Shown: piece after piece, positions 9,666 through 18,603 of the stretch
Position numbering within the stretch: position 1 is the first letter of the stretch
Layout: each line of letters starts with the position of its first letter
Assembly: GCA_934394435.1 (NCBI GenBank)
Contig: CAKRRN010000001.1
Span: forward strand, 62,001 to 126,000
DNA length: 64,000 bases
Source: an uncultured Bacteroidaceae bacterium
GTDB lineage: Bacteria; Bacteroidota; Bacteroidia; Bacteroidales; Bacteroidaceae
Direction: 5' to 3'
Made by a program: the position numbers and the translations under genes
Notes under the pieces: model-generated
Databases searched by the model: none
What the model saw: only the letters and a program-made list of their open reading frames with translations
What the model was told of the DNA's origin: nothing

Positions 9666-10295
9666 ATGGCAAAGTATATTAAGCAGGAGATGGCAGACAT
9701 CCGTGGAGATGGAAATCTGAGGACGTATTATCGCATGAAGGTGGAACGCAACATCGGTACCCGTGAGTTTATTCGTCATATGACGCATCCTGGTTCCGGA
9801 CTTAGCGAGTCTATGGCCATACATGTGATTGAGGCATTAGGCGAGCAACTGGCACGTGATCTAGCGGAAGGCTATTCGGTCACCATTGATGGTTTAGGCA
9901 TTTTTACAGCCACAGTGGGGCTTGACAAGAGAAGTAAGAAGGCTACAGATGGGGCTGATGCGAAGTATAATGCACGCAACCTGACTGTAGATGGTGTGAG
10001 GTATAAGGCAGACAAAGGCTTGGTGACAGATATAGCCTTACAGTGTGACTTGCGCAAGGGTGGGGAAAGTCACTTACGTCGTTCACCTTATAGCAGGGAG
10101 GAACGTAAGCAGATGGCATTGGAATATTTGGCAGACCCAGCCCACCCCATGATGAGGCTTGCTGACTATGCCTTGCTCACACATCTGTCACGTTCGGCGG
10201 CTTCGAGAGAGCTAAGGGAGTTGTGCATGGAAGAGGATTCACCCCTAAAGGCAAGCGGACGCCTTTCCTCTATGGTGATTATCAGAAGGGTGTAA
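9666..10295 (+). CDS. HU-related histone-like DNA-binding protein (long form)
   Basis: 209-residue cytoplasmic protein related to but about twice the length of HU (the HU-related family TIGR01201 of Bacteroidales). The HU-like part covers roughly residues 1-125, including a segment (EGYSVTIDGLGIFTATVG, about 80-97) matching the HU region that precedes the DNA-gripping arm. The C-terminal part (about 140-209: a basic helix, then LADYALLTHLSRSAASRELRE) looks like a helix-turn-helix. Such proteins bend or coat DNA, and many paralogues occur per genome. The gene is monocistronic: its own promoter, preceded by a palindrome array, and a convergent neighbour downstream. Autoregulation through the array is my inference. 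Confidence 0.85.
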   Translation: MAKYIKQEMADIRGDGNLRTYYRMKVERNIGTREFIRHMTHPGSGLSESMAIHVIEALGEQLARDLAEGYSVTIDGLGIFTATVGLDKRSKKATDGADAKYNARNLTVDGVRYKADKGLVTDIALQCDLRKGGESHLRRSPYSREERKQMALEYLADPAHPMMRLADYALLTHLSRSAASRELRELCMEEDSPLKASGRLSSMVIIRRV

Positions 10296-10398
10296 CAGAA
10301 GAAATAGCCTTGGTCACTCCTTGTATCGCTCTTTTTAGTGGCTCCTGGTGTTGGGGGAATTGGAGAAGGATAGACATGTGTAATCTTCTTTGTACCGC

Positions 10399-11334
10399 TC
10401 ATCTTAGTAAATAGGGGCGTGCGAAAATCCATGTGAGGCGAGTACGGTCCATTATCCAAGCGATAAGAAGGCTGCCCAGGGTGCCGGTGAGGAGGATGAA
10501 GAGGGTGTGGAGAAGTCCGCTGGGATCGAAAGAGAATACTGGTAGCATCAGTTTGCCTGCCAGAGTGAAGATGGGGTGGAAGAGGTAGACAGGGAAGGTA
10601 TTTCTCCCCAAATAGCCCATCTTACGGTACAGGCATGTAGAAAGTACATTGCCCACGGCATACATGCCACATAGGAAACAGAGGATGTATGTAAGTGTGG
10701 CAATGTCACCCCAACGGCTGTGGTCAGCCCAGAGGGCAAGCATGAAAAACGGAATCCATGCCCATGCAGAAGGACGGACAAGGCGTAACAAATCGCCATG
10801 AAAGAGCCTTATGCCTACCCCTAAGATATAATAGAATGCATCACGTGGCGGTAATAGAGGGGTGGACAGACTCACTGCGGAGGCAAGGCTAATCAGTATG
10901 ATAAAGGATGGGAATGTGCCAGTGCGCTTTTCCATACGAAATGCAAGCCAATAGAGCAAAGCGCAGGTAATCATCCGATGCAGAAACCAGTAGGGACCTA
11001 TGCTGGTGATGCAGAGCGTATGGAGCAATGTGGCAGGAGTAAGTTGTGTCAGCCCATCGCGTACAGGAAAATATATCGAAAGGCATGCAAAACCTGTGAC
11101 CATGATGGTATAAGGCAGCAGAATGCGTAATTCGTAGAGAGCAAACTGACTAACACTCTTGCGTACGTTGGTCAGATAACCTGTTATCAGCAGAAAGCAT
11201 GGCATGAAGAATACAAAAATGACCTCTCGTATACGCGGATAGAGTTGACCGAAGTGTACGATGTGTACCAATATGACCATCAGTATAAGCACTGCTCTCA
11301 AGAGGTCGATATGGTTGTATGTCTTTCTTTCCAT
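10399..11334 (-). CDS. Acyltransferase 3 family membrane protein
   Basis: 311-residue integral membrane protein with about ten hydrophobic helices. The N terminus (HIDLLRAVLILMVILVHIVH) has the R and H residues typical of acyltransferase family 3 (OafA/NodX-like), which O-acetylate surface glycans or other exported molecules. It begins six bases after the Cys-rich FeoB partner, so it is probably the last gene of the feo operon, an unusual association with no obvious functional reason. Substrate unknown. The 103-bp gap to the convergent HU-like gene shows no convincing terminator. Confidence 0.75.
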   Translation of the reverse strand: MERKTYNHIDLLRAVLILMVILVHIVHFGQLYPRIREVIFVFFMPCFLLITGYLTNVRKSVSQFALYELRILLPYTIMVTGFACLSIYFPVRDGLTQLTPATLLHTLCITSIGPYWFLHRMITCALLYWLAFRMEKRTGTFPSFIILISLASAVSLSTPLLPPRDAFYYILGVGIRLFHGDLLRLVRPSAWAWIPFFMLALWADHSRWGDIATLTYILCFLCGMYAVGNVLSTCLYRKMGYLGRNTFPVYLFHPIFTLAGKLMLPVFSFDPSGLLHTLFILLTGTLGSLLIAWIMDRTRLTWIFARPYLLR

Positions 11335-11340
11335 TGGGCT

Positions 11341-11514
11341 TTATTTTCTTGTGTGATGAGACTTGATGCAACGGGTATGACTAGACGGACAACCCGAACA
11401 GCCGTTGCAAGCACCGCATCCACCAGTGTCCTTGCGTTTCTTTAGATGGAATCGCAGTACCCACACGGCCAGTGCCAGCACGATGACCAATAGTATGACG
11501 CTTTGTACGTTCAT
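11341..11514 (-). CDS. FeoB-associated Cys-rich membrane protein
   Basis: 57 residues starting MNVQSVILL: one transmembrane helix (about 4-19), a basic segment (HLKKRK), then a cysteine cluster CGACNGCSGCP and a final Cys. This is the small FeoB_associated Cys-rich family encoded next to feoB in Bacteroidetes and others; a part in ferrous iron handling at the membrane is presumed. The ATG overlaps the feoB stop as ATGA (11511-11514), which fixes the start; a longer upstream in-frame extension to 11586 lies inside feoB and is rejected. Confidence 0.85.
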   Translation of the reverse strand: MNVQSVILLVIVLALAVWVLRFHLKKRKDTGGCGACNGCSGCPSSHTRCIKSHHTRK

Positions 11515-13892
11515 AGGACGATAGATATGACGAATGCCACAAGCCAAGCCACTATGCACTGGTAACCCATCACGAAGAGCATCCATCGTGTGCCCAACTC
11601 ACGCCTTATGGTTGACATGGCAGCCATGCAGGGTGTGTAGAGCAAGCAGAATACTAATAATGCATAGGCCGTTTTGGCGGTAAGCAGAGACGTGAGTGCT
11701 GTGCCAGAGAGCAATCCTTCCAGGCTCACCACCACCACTTCTTTGGCTAATAAGCCACTTACCAGTGCGCTTACTATGCGCCAGTCTCCAAAGCCCAATG
11801 GCGCGAAGATGGGGGCTACGAGATTGGATATTTGTGCCAGAATACTGGTGTCCTGTGTGCTGGGGGTGACCATATTGAGGTGAAAGTCGAATGTGCGTAG
11901 GAACCAAATAACCAATGCTGCCAGAAAGATAACCGTGAAGGCACGCTCAAGGAAATCTTTGGCTTTTTCCCATAGCAGTTGCCAAACGTTTCGGGCAATG
12001 GGCAGACGGTAATTGGGAAGTTCCATTACGAACGGAATAGCCTCGCCCTTGAAGAGCACATGACGGAACAGAAAAGCAGACAGAATGCCCATAAGCACGC
12101 CCAAAAGGTACAGACTTACTGTCACCAGACCCATTTGCTGGGGAAAGAAAGCAATGGCAAAGAAACCATAGATGGGTATCTTGGCTGTGCATGACATGAA
12201 AGGTGTGAGTAGGATGGTAAGCCTACGGTCGCGTTCGCTGGGTAGTGTGCGGCTACTCATCACGCTGGGTACAGAACATCCGAAACCTAACAGCAGGGGC
12301 ACGATGCTTCGACCAGAAAGCCCCAAGCGACGCATGGGTCTGTCCATCACAAAAGCTATACGTGCCATGTAGCCTGTGTCTTCCAGCATGCTTAGGAAGA
12401 AGAAGAGCACAATGATAAGCGGTAAGAACGACAACACTGTGCCTACGCCGCTGTATACACCATCGATGATGAGGCTACGTACCACGGGTGCAATATCCCA
12501 TGCTGTGAGCATACGGTCAGTAAGCTGCGTAAACCAGTCAATAGCGGTTTCGAATATACCCTGCAGCCATGCACCCAAAGAAAAGAAGGTAAGCCAAAAT
12601 ACCAACCCCATGATAACGATGAATGATGGGATGGCAGTCCAACGTCCAGTGAGCAGTTTGTCTAACTTCAAGCTACGCAGATGTTCTTTGCTCTCGGTGG
12701 GGTAGACCACGGTACGACTGCACAGACGCTGTATGTAAGTGTATCGCATATCAGCGATGGCGGCACACCTGTCCAACCCACGTTCCTCCTCCATCTGGCA
12801 TAGGATATGTTCCACGGTTTGCTGCTCGTTGTCGGTAAGTGCCAATGCTTTGATGACGCGGGGATCTCCCTCTATCAGTTTACCTGCTGCAAAGCGTATG
12901 GGTATACCTGCACGCTGAGCATGGTCTTCTGTCAGGTGCATGATGGCATGTATGCATCTGTGCACGGCTCCATTGTGTGCTTCGGGGCTGCAGAAATCCT
13001 TGCGCAGGGGGCGTTCTCTGTATTTGGCCACATGGATGGCATGACGCACCAGCTCGTCTACGCCTTCGTTCTTCATTGCGCTTATGGGTATCACGGGTAT
13101 GCCCAGTATTTGCTCCATCTCGTTGATACGAAACGAGCCACCGTTACCCTCCACTTCGTCCATCATGTTAAGTGCAAGTACCATGGGGATATCCAACTCC
13201 ATTAGTTGCATGGTCAGGTACAGGCTGCGTTCGATACATGAGCCATCCACGATGTTTATAATGCCATCTGGATGATTTTTGAGTATAAACTCGCGGCTTA
13301 CGATTTCCTCGCTTGTGTAAGGACTTAGACTGTAAATGCCAGGAAGGTCAGTCACAGTGGCTTCGGGATGCCCTTTGATGGTGCCTTCCTTGCGGTCGAT
13401 GGTAACGCCAGGGAAATTTCCTACGTGCTGGTTGGCACCAGTCAGCTGATTGAAGAGCGTAGTCTTGCCACAGTTTTGGTTGCCTGCCAATGCGAAGGAG
13501 AGCGGTCTTTCCTGTATGGTACCGCTTGCTGCGTCGGGGTGCAGGGTGTCTTCTTCGTGGTAGCGTCCCTCTTCGCCAAGACCAGGATGCTCGGTCTGGT
13601 GGCATACCTTACAGCTGTCCTCGTGTATGGTGTGCTGGTCTGCTTCGTGTTTCAAGGCTGCTTCCACACCCTCAAGCGTGACGCCTATTTGCGTTGCATC
13701 TGTCAGCGTGAGTACCAATTCGTAGTTGTGTATGCGCACTTCCATAGGGTCGCCCATAGGGGCAAATTTCTGTATGCGTATGGCAGCCCCTGGTATCATG
13801 CCCATGTCTAGAAAATGCTGTCTGGTGCCTCCTTGACCTCCCACAGTGGTGATTACTGCTTGTTGTCCTATTTTCAGTTCGCGTAACGTCAT
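11511..13892 (-). CDS. feoB: Ferrous iron transporter, FeoA-FeoB fusion
   Basis: 793-residue inner membrane ferrous iron transporter. Residues 1-75 are a FeoA SH3-like domain; residues 81-119 form a linker with seven His and two Cys (CKVCH at 94-98); the G-protein domain starts with the P-loop GNQNCGKTT (137-145), with the switch region at NFPGVTIDRKEG and DLPGIYSL; the membrane domain with two Gate halves (cysteine in GFGCSVPSVM) fills the rest. The fusion is common in Bacteroidetes. The operon continues with a Cys-rich partner and an acyltransferase. A TAACTTTG box lies 26 bases upstream of the start; no Fur-type site was recognised. Confidence 0.95.
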   Translation of the reverse strand: MTLRELKIGQQAVITTVGGQGGTRQHFLDMGMIPGAAIRIQKFAPMGDPMEVRIHNYELVLTLTDATQIGVTLEGVEAALKHEADQHTIHEDSCKVCHQTEHPGLGEEGRYHEEDTLHPDAASGTIQERPLSFALAGNQNCGKTTLFNQLTGANQHVGNFPGVTIDRKEGTIKGHPEATVTDLPGIYSLSPYTSEEIVSREFILKNHPDGIINIVDGSCIERSLYLTMQLMELDIPMVLALNMMDEVEGNGGSFRINEMEQILGIPVIPISAMKNEGVDELVRHAIHVAKYRERPLRKDFCSPEAHNGAVHRCIHAIMHLTEDHAQRAGIPIRFAAGKLIEGDPRVIKALALTDNEQQTVEHILCQMEEERGLDRCAAIADMRYTYIQRLCSRTVVYPTESKEHLRSLKLDKLLTGRWTAIPSFIVIMGLVFWLTFFSLGAWLQGIFETAIDWFTQLTDRMLTAWDIAPVVRSLIIDGVYSGVGTVLSFLPLIIVLFFFLSMLEDTGYMARIAFVMDRPMRRLGLSGRSIVPLLLGFGCSVPSVMSSRTLPSERDRRLTILLTPFMSCTAKIPIYGFFAIAFFPQQMGLVTVSLYLLGVLMGILSAFLFRHVLFKGEAIPFVMELPNYRLPIARNVWQLLWEKAKDFLERAFTVIFLAALVIWFLRTFDFHLNMVTPSTQDTSILAQISNLVAPIFAPLGFGDWRIVSALVSGLLAKEVVVVSLEGLLSGTALTSLLTAKTAYALLVFCLLYTPCMAAMSTIRRELGTRWMLFVMGYQCIVAWLVAFVISIVL

Positions 13893-13918
13893 ACTCTATA
13901 TGTATTATTTTTACATTA

Positions 13919-13926
13919 CAAAGTTA
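13919..13926 (-). promoter_or_regulatory. -7 element for feo operon
   Basis: TAACTTTG on the reverse strand, 26 bases before the feoAB start. The expected -33 TTTG is not clear. Confidence 0.5.
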
Positions 13927-13996
13927 CAAAGAATCCGACTATAAATGTCTGAATGACGCTCTCTTATAGTACTAAATACTCAAAAGTGATGAGTGC

Positions 13997-15265
13997 TTAC
14001 TCGTAGATAAGTGTCTGAAGGCGCTCCGTAGCCAAAACTTCTTGGGCTGTTTGTAGCAGTTCTTCGGGCGTGACTGCGTCCAGCTGTTCGAAAATCTGTT
14101 GCGTCGTGCGTGTGTTGCCATAGTGCAGATATCGTTTGGCCATACCTATGGCTCTACTCTCAAAGTTGTCTCCTGCTACAGCAATTTGCCCTTTCAGCTG
14201 TCTGCGTAGAGCATCTAAGGCACGTTGTGAGAGCGGTGCATCGGTCAGTCTGTGCAGTTCCTTTTGTACCAGATGCAGACATCGTTTCACATCGTGTGGG
14301 TCACATCCGAAGTAGATACACCACAATCCTGTGTCGGTATGGCATATGGTGTTACTCTCTACTGTATAAACCAGCCCATGGCGTTCGCGTAAGGCAATGT
14401 TCAACCGGCTACTCATGCACGGACCTCCCAGCAGATTGCTCAGCATGAACATTCGTGTATGCTTGGGGTCGGTGGCAGCATAAGACGGCGATCCAATCAG
14501 CACATGCGCTTGATGGGTGTCCTTGTTTCGGCTTATAACAGGTATATTAGGTGTGGTATAAAAGGGTGCCACTCTGGGGATGGGCTTGTCTTCTATCGCT
14601 GTGGGGATGCCGTATCTCTTGATTTCAAGTTCGGCAAGACGTACCACCTGATGGGGATCTACTTGCCCTAGTACAAAGAGTACCATACGGTCAGGTCGGT
14701 ACATACGATTGTGGTAAGCTTGCATGTCAGTGGTCTGAAACTGGCGTAGACGCTCTGTATTGCCTAGAATGGTTCGCCCCAAAGGGTGTTTTCCGAAAAT
14801 GAGCGACTCGAATTCATCGAAGATAAGTTCCGAGGGTTGGTCGTTGTAACTCTCTATCTCCTCAGCCACTACTTCTGCCTCTTTTATCATCTCTTCCTGT
14901 GGAAAGGTACTGTGCAATACCATGTCGATAAGCAGGCTTAAAGCACGTCCGAGATGCTGACGCAGGAAGGTGGCGTAATAAACCGTCTCCTCCTTGCCTG
15001 TATAGGCATTCAGATCGCCTCCTACAGACTCCATTCTGGCTGATACCTGTCGTGAGGACAGACGCGGAGTGCCTTTGAAACTCATGTGCTCAGTGAAGTG
15101 CGCCATGCCACTCTCGCTCTCCAACTCATCTCGTGTTCCCGCATCCACCGCTATCCCTGCATAGACTACTTCTGTAGGACTTTGTGCGCAGATGATACGC
15201 AGACCGCAGTCCATGGTGTGAGTGAAGAAAGCTTGCTGGGCTGTATTTTGCTCTTTATGTCTCAT
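13997..15265 (-). CDS. M16 family zinc metallopeptidase
   Basis: 422-residue pitrilysin/insulinase-family protein. The inverted zinc motif HxxEH is present as HFTEH at residues 56-60, with the distal glutamate in the EAEVVAEEIESY segment, so this subunit should be catalytically competent. Length corresponds to one N-terminal plus one C-terminal M16 domain, like processing peptidase or PqqL-half proteins. No signal peptide is seen, so it is probably cytoplasmic. It has a well-formed promoter divergent from that of the fucosidase gene. Substrate unknown. Confidence 0.88.
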   Translation of the reverse strand: MRHKEQNTAQQAFFTHTMDCGLRIICAQSPTEVVYAGIAVDAGTRDELESESGMAHFTEHMSFKGTPRLSSRQVSARMESVGGDLNAYTGKEETVYYATFLRQHLGRALSLLIDMVLHSTFPQEEMIKEAEVVAEEIESYNDQPSELIFDEFESLIFGKHPLGRTILGNTERLRQFQTTDMQAYHNRMYRPDRMVLFVLGQVDPHQVVRLAELEIKRYGIPTAIEDKPIPRVAPFYTTPNIPVISRNKDTHQAHVLIGSPSYAATDPKHTRMFMLSNLLGGPCMSSRLNIALRERHGLVYTVESNTICHTDTGLWCIYFGCDPHDVKRCLHLVQKELHRLTDAPLSQRALDALRRQLKGQIAVAGDNFESRAIGMAKRYLHYGNTRTTQQIFEQLDAVTPEELLQTAQEVLATERLQTLIYE

Positions 15266-15284
15266 TCTATATAATATTTTTGTG

Positions 15285-15316
15285 CAAAACTATTGCCTTT
15301 CGACCATCTGTGCAAG
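15285..15316 (-). promoter_or_regulatory. Promoter of the M16 peptidase gene
   Basis: Reverse strand: TTG (in CTTG, 15313-15316), a 20-bp spacer, TAGTTTTG (15285-15292), 19 bases before the start codon. Confidence 0.6.
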
Positions 15317-15335
15317 GAATATCAAAAACTTTGAT

Positions 15336-15343
15336 TATATTTG
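15336..15343 (+). promoter_or_regulatory. -7 element of the alpha-L-fucosidase gene
   Basis: TATATTTG fits TAnnTTTG and lies 22 bases before the GTG start at 15366. Its position excludes the longer upstream start at 15222. Confidence 0.5.
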
Positions 15344-15365
15344 TTCTCACATAATCAGATACGCT

Positions 15366-16880
15366 GTGAAAAGAAATATTTTTATCTCTATGTTGGCTTG
15401 GAGTTTGCCTTTGTCGCTCCTGGCACAGCTTGCTTTGGTGGACGAGCGCGTGCATAACCCGCAAAACGAACCACTTCCCGTGCACCCATTGCCTACTGCA
15501 GCCCAACTTGCATGGAATCAGACCGAGTTTTATGCCTTTTTTCACTATGGAATGAATACCTATACGGGTCGCGAGTGGGGATTGGGTGATGAGGATGAGA
15601 GCCTTTTTGCTCCCACTTCGGTGCCTAATCCCGAACAGTGGCTTAGGGTGGCTAAAGAGGCTGGTATGCAGGGTGGCATAGCTGTGGTGAAACATCACGA
15701 TGGATTCTGTCTGTGGCCAACCCAGACCACCACGCATAATGTCACTCAGAGCCGTAATCCAAATGCACAGGCTACTAATATACCTCGTGACTTTGCGCGA
15801 GCAGCACAGAAATTGCATATGAAATACGGTTTCTATATCAGTCCATGGGACAGGAATAGTGCTCTCTATGGCACTCCACAGTATGTGACTGATGTTTTCT
15901 TGCGTCAATGTCTGGAGTGTGCCTCATATGGCGATGACCAATTCGAGATGTGGTTCGATGGAGCCAATGGAGGTGATGGCTACTATGGCGGACGAAAGGG
16001 GTCAGTTAAGGTAGACAGAGCCACTTACTATGATTTGCCTAACCTACGCGATACAGTACATGCTCTGTTGCCCCATTGTGTCATGTGGGGCGTGGGTGGA
16101 GAAGCCCGTTGGATAGGAAACGAGAGTGGGTATGCTGGCATTACCAACTGGGCAACTGACGATAGGCGTGATGGTCAAGACCAGCCCCATGCGGAGGAAG
16201 GACGCGAAGGGGGATGGATGTGGCTACCAGGCGAGAGCGATGCAAAGGCCACCGATCGGGGATGGTTTTATCATGACGGAGAACGGGCACTTAGTCCTGA
16301 GAGACTTTTCAGAATGTATCTGGAGACGGTAGGGCGCAATGCCACACTCATTCTGAATGTTCCCCCAGCCAAAGATGGACTCATACCTAAGCATAGTCAA
16401 GAGGCTTTGCGTGGATTGGGACTGTTGTTGCGTGAACGACTGGGTGATGGTGCGGACCTGACACGAAAGGGTTGTTCCGCTCAGGCAAGTCAAGTGCGTG
16501 CGGCTGGTAAGGGACGCGACTTCAAGGCCAAGCGGCTGATAGACGGCAAGGCTGATACTTATTGGGCCACGGATGATGATGTCTGCGAGGCTACACTCAC
16601 CCTTTCGTGGAAGAGTTCGCATACGGTACATGCAGTATTGCTGCAGGAGCATATAGCACTGGGACAACGCATCAAGAAGTTTTGCATAGAGACTTCCAAG
16701 GATGGTACCAATTGGAACACTCATGCTCAGAATATATGTACCACGGTGGGGTATAAGCGGATTATTCCTTTAAGTGGAAGCACAGAAGGATGGCAGGGAG
16801 TGGATGATGTACGTTTCTTACGCGTAAGAATATTGGACAGTCGCGGTTGTCCCACTCTTCAGAGAATAAGTGTGTTCTAA
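15366..16880 (+). CDS. Alpha-L-fucosidase, GH29
   Basis: 504 residues from a GTG start; the frame stays open to 15222, but that extension overlaps the divergent M16 gene and the promoter. Residues 1-22 form a signal peptide (ends SLLAQ). The GH29 barrel shows FYAFFHYG, VVKHHDGFCLWPT and the nucleophile aspartate in MWFDGANGG (about D198). The last ~120 residues (RLIDGKADTYWATDDD...) form an F5/8-type (CBM32-like) domain. It would release alpha-L-fucose from host or dietary glycans in the periplasm or at the surface. A secreted protein of unknown function follows after 12 bases. Confidence 0.92.
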   Translation: MKRNIFISMLAWSLPLSLLAQLALVDERVHNPQNEPLPVHPLPTAAQLAWNQTEFYAFFHYGMNTYTGREWGLGDEDESLFAPTSVPNPEQWLRVAKEAGMQGGIAVVKHHDGFCLWPTQTTTHNVTQSRNPNAQATNIPRDFARAAQKLHMKYGFYISPWDRNSALYGTPQYVTDVFLRQCLECASYGDDQFEMWFDGANGGDGYYGGRKGSVKVDRATYYDLPNLRDTVHALLPHCVMWGVGGEARWIGNESGYAGITNWATDDRRDGQDQPHAEEGREGGWMWLPGESDAKATDRGWFYHDGERALSPERLFRMYLETVGRNATLILNVPPAKDGLIPKHSQEALRGLGLLLRERLGDGADLTRKGCSAQASQVRAAGKGRDFKAKRLIDGKADTYWATDDDVCEATLTLSWKSSHTVHAVLLQEHIALGQRIKKFCIETSKDGTNWNTHAQNICTTVGYKRIIPLSGSTEGWQGVDDVRFLRVRILDSRGCPTLQRISVF

Positions 16881-16892
16881 AAAGAAGACGAT

Positions 16893-17825
16893 ATGAGAAA
16901 TACCAGGATATGTGCCTTGCTGTTGGCGATGGTCTATTGTGGAGCAGTCCGAGCACAGATAATCAATTTTGAAGAAACGCCTGCCTTGCAGGTAGAGGTG
17001 TGGGATGCGTGGGAGAACTCTCCTTTTCGCACGGGCAAACTTATAGGAAACTGTCAGGTGGTGGATAATCCCTATCGTGATGATACTAATCCTTCTGCAA
17101 AGGTTTTGGGTTGCCAGCGCTCTCTTTATGGCAGTAATATGTATGGAGCTAAGGTGGTTTTGCCACGCGAAATGCAGTTCGAACTTACTCCACAGGAACA
17201 GTACTTACATGTACAGATTCATAAGCCTTTAGTAGGGCGTTGCATGCTCCTGGTGCTGGGTAAACATACAGGACAGGCTTGGGCACACCAAAGTGAAGAG
17301 GTGGTACAATCCGCTCGTTTGGCTATGAATGATGACATTCCTGGAGAATGGACTGATGTGGTGTTTCCTATGAAAGGTGCTGGCGATATACGTGCGCACT
17401 CAATAGTCGTTGTCTTTGATTGCGAATCTCCCCATCGTTTGAAGGAACCGTTTCTGGCATATATGGATAACATACGGCTGGGTGAGGCGGCTCCTCAGAA
17501 AACCGCAGTTGGTACAGCAAACGCAGGACAGCACGATGGCAGGGTACTCGTGACCAATTCCCAGCGCAACGGTGATGTGTTACTGGCAGATGGCAAGCCT
17601 TTTAATGCAGGGTACTATCACCCGTTTGGAACGCCCCTTAAAGTGAAGGGCGTTGGAGAGCAGGGGTTTGTTTGTACAGCCATTATCGTGCATCATGGAC
17701 CTGGACGCACGTTGTCAACAACTTTCGGAAAGAGTGATTTCCAACCAGATGGCACACTCATTATTCCTGCAGACTTGCTTACCGGTGAAATTCTTATCGA
17801 AGGAGTGATGACTGAGCAGAAGTGA
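16893..17825 (+). CDS. Secreted protein of unknown function, partner of fucosidase
   Basis: 310 residues with a signal peptide ending at VRAQ. I do not recognise the family with certainty. Residues 24-200 look like a beta-sandwich of carbohydrate-binding type (NFEETPALQVEVWDAW..., ending LAYMDNIRLGE, a common last strand of such modules). A separate beta-rich C-terminal domain (about 220-310) contains YYHPFGTPLKVKG and ends in TGEILIEGVM. It is 12 bases downstream of the GH29 gene, so cotranscription and a shared substrate are likely. No catalytic motif is visible. Confidence 0.7.
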   Translation: MRNTRICALLLAMVYCGAVRAQIINFEETPALQVEVWDAWENSPFRTGKLIGNCQVVDNPYRDDTNPSAKVLGCQRSLYGSNMYGAKVVLPREMQFELTPQEQYLHVQIHKPLVGRCMLLVLGKHTGQAWAHQSEEVVQSARLAMNDDIPGEWTDVVFPMKGAGDIRAHSIVVVFDCESPHRLKEPFLAYMDNIRLGEAAPQKTAVGTANAGQHDGRVLVTNSQRNGDVLLADGKPFNAGYYHPFGTPLKVKGVGEQGFVCTAIIVHHGPGRTLSTTFGKSDFQPDGTLIIPADLLTGEILIEGVMTEQK

Positions 17826-17835
17826 GGGCATAAGG

Positions 17836-18570
17836 TCACTTTATGTCCAAGTAGTCTAAGAATCGCTCAGTGTTGTAGTTCATGATAAGTTCGTCAGGGA
17901 AGCGTGTTTCCTCAAGCAGAGGGTAAAGATAACCATAGTCAGCGATAGAGAAGGAGATATGTGCGTCACTTCCCAAGATAACAGGCACGCCTTGCTCGCG
18001 ACAGAGTCGTAAAATCTCGAGATTGTTGCCACGTGCTTTCACTAGTCCTCGTGCGGGACGGAAGCTTGTGTTGTTGATTTCGAGCAGTGTGTGCGTCTCT
18101 GCAGCTGCTTCTACAATGGGGCGGTAGTCTAGTTCCGCAGCCCCGTCACCAGGATGGCTGATGATGTGTGTCCACGGATTTTGAATGGCTGCAATCATTC
18201 CCTGGGTGTTCTCTTCGCGACTGCCTCCGTGCCAGCATATACTATGGATGCCAGCTATACGCAGGTCCATCATGCGATAATACTGCTCGTCAAGGTCAAG
18301 TGTACCATTAGTGTCCAGAATGTTCAGCTCGGCTCCTAAAAGAAGTCTTACACCATACATTTTCCTTGGAACAACATGTAAGTTGCGGAAATAGATAGGG
18401 TCGCATGTGCCAGGGATGTTTGGTCCATGCTCTGTGATACCTAATATTTGCAGTCCTTGTGAGGCAGCCTCATGTACCATTTCTTGCATGGTACTGAAGG
18501 CATGTCCGCTCATTACTGTATGTGTGTGTACATCCAATTGAATTTTACTTTTCTCTGTCTTTGTATTCAT
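17836..18570 (-). CDS. PHP-domain phosphatase, YcdX-like
   Basis: 244-residue cytoplasmic metal-dependent phosphatase of the PHP family. Metal-binding motifs are present in order: DVHTHT (HxH), GITEHG, the GAELN glutamate, HPGDG and GSDAH. YcdX-like members hydrolyse phosphate esters; the physiological substrate is unknown. It is the last gene of the leftward dapB operon, 33 bases after the RluA-type gene, and converges with the fucosidase partner gene with only ten bases between the stops. Confidence 0.85.
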   Translation of the reverse strand: MNTKTEKSKIQLDVHTHTVMSGHAFSTMQEMVHEAASQGLQILGITEHGPNIPGTCDPIYFRNLHVVPRKMYGVRLLLGAELNILDTNGTLDLDEQYYRMMDLRIAGIHSICWHGGSREENTQGMIAAIQNPWTHIISHPGDGAAELDYRPIVEAAAETHTLLEINNTSFRPARGLVKARGNNLEILRLCREQGVPVILGSDAHISFSIADYGYLYPLLEETRFPDELIMNYNTERFLDYLDIK

Positions 18571-18603
18571 AGCCGTTTTCTCTTTGTCTTATTTGTATTC
18601 TTG

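Noticed and set aside
9302..9682. Forward open frame of 126 codons with a repeated IYISKxE peptide
   Set aside because: The peptide is the in-frame reading of the 21-bp DNA repeat; it starts inside the terminator region and runs over the HU-like promoter.
10321..10410. Imperfect direct repeat TTGTA-CGCTC--TTAGT 70 bp apart between convergent genes
   Set aside because: Two imperfect copies only, no dyad symmetry and no recognisable role.
15222..15365. 48-codon N-terminal extension of the fucosidase
   Set aside because: It overlaps the divergent M16 gene and both promoters; a signal peptide begins at the GTG at 15366.
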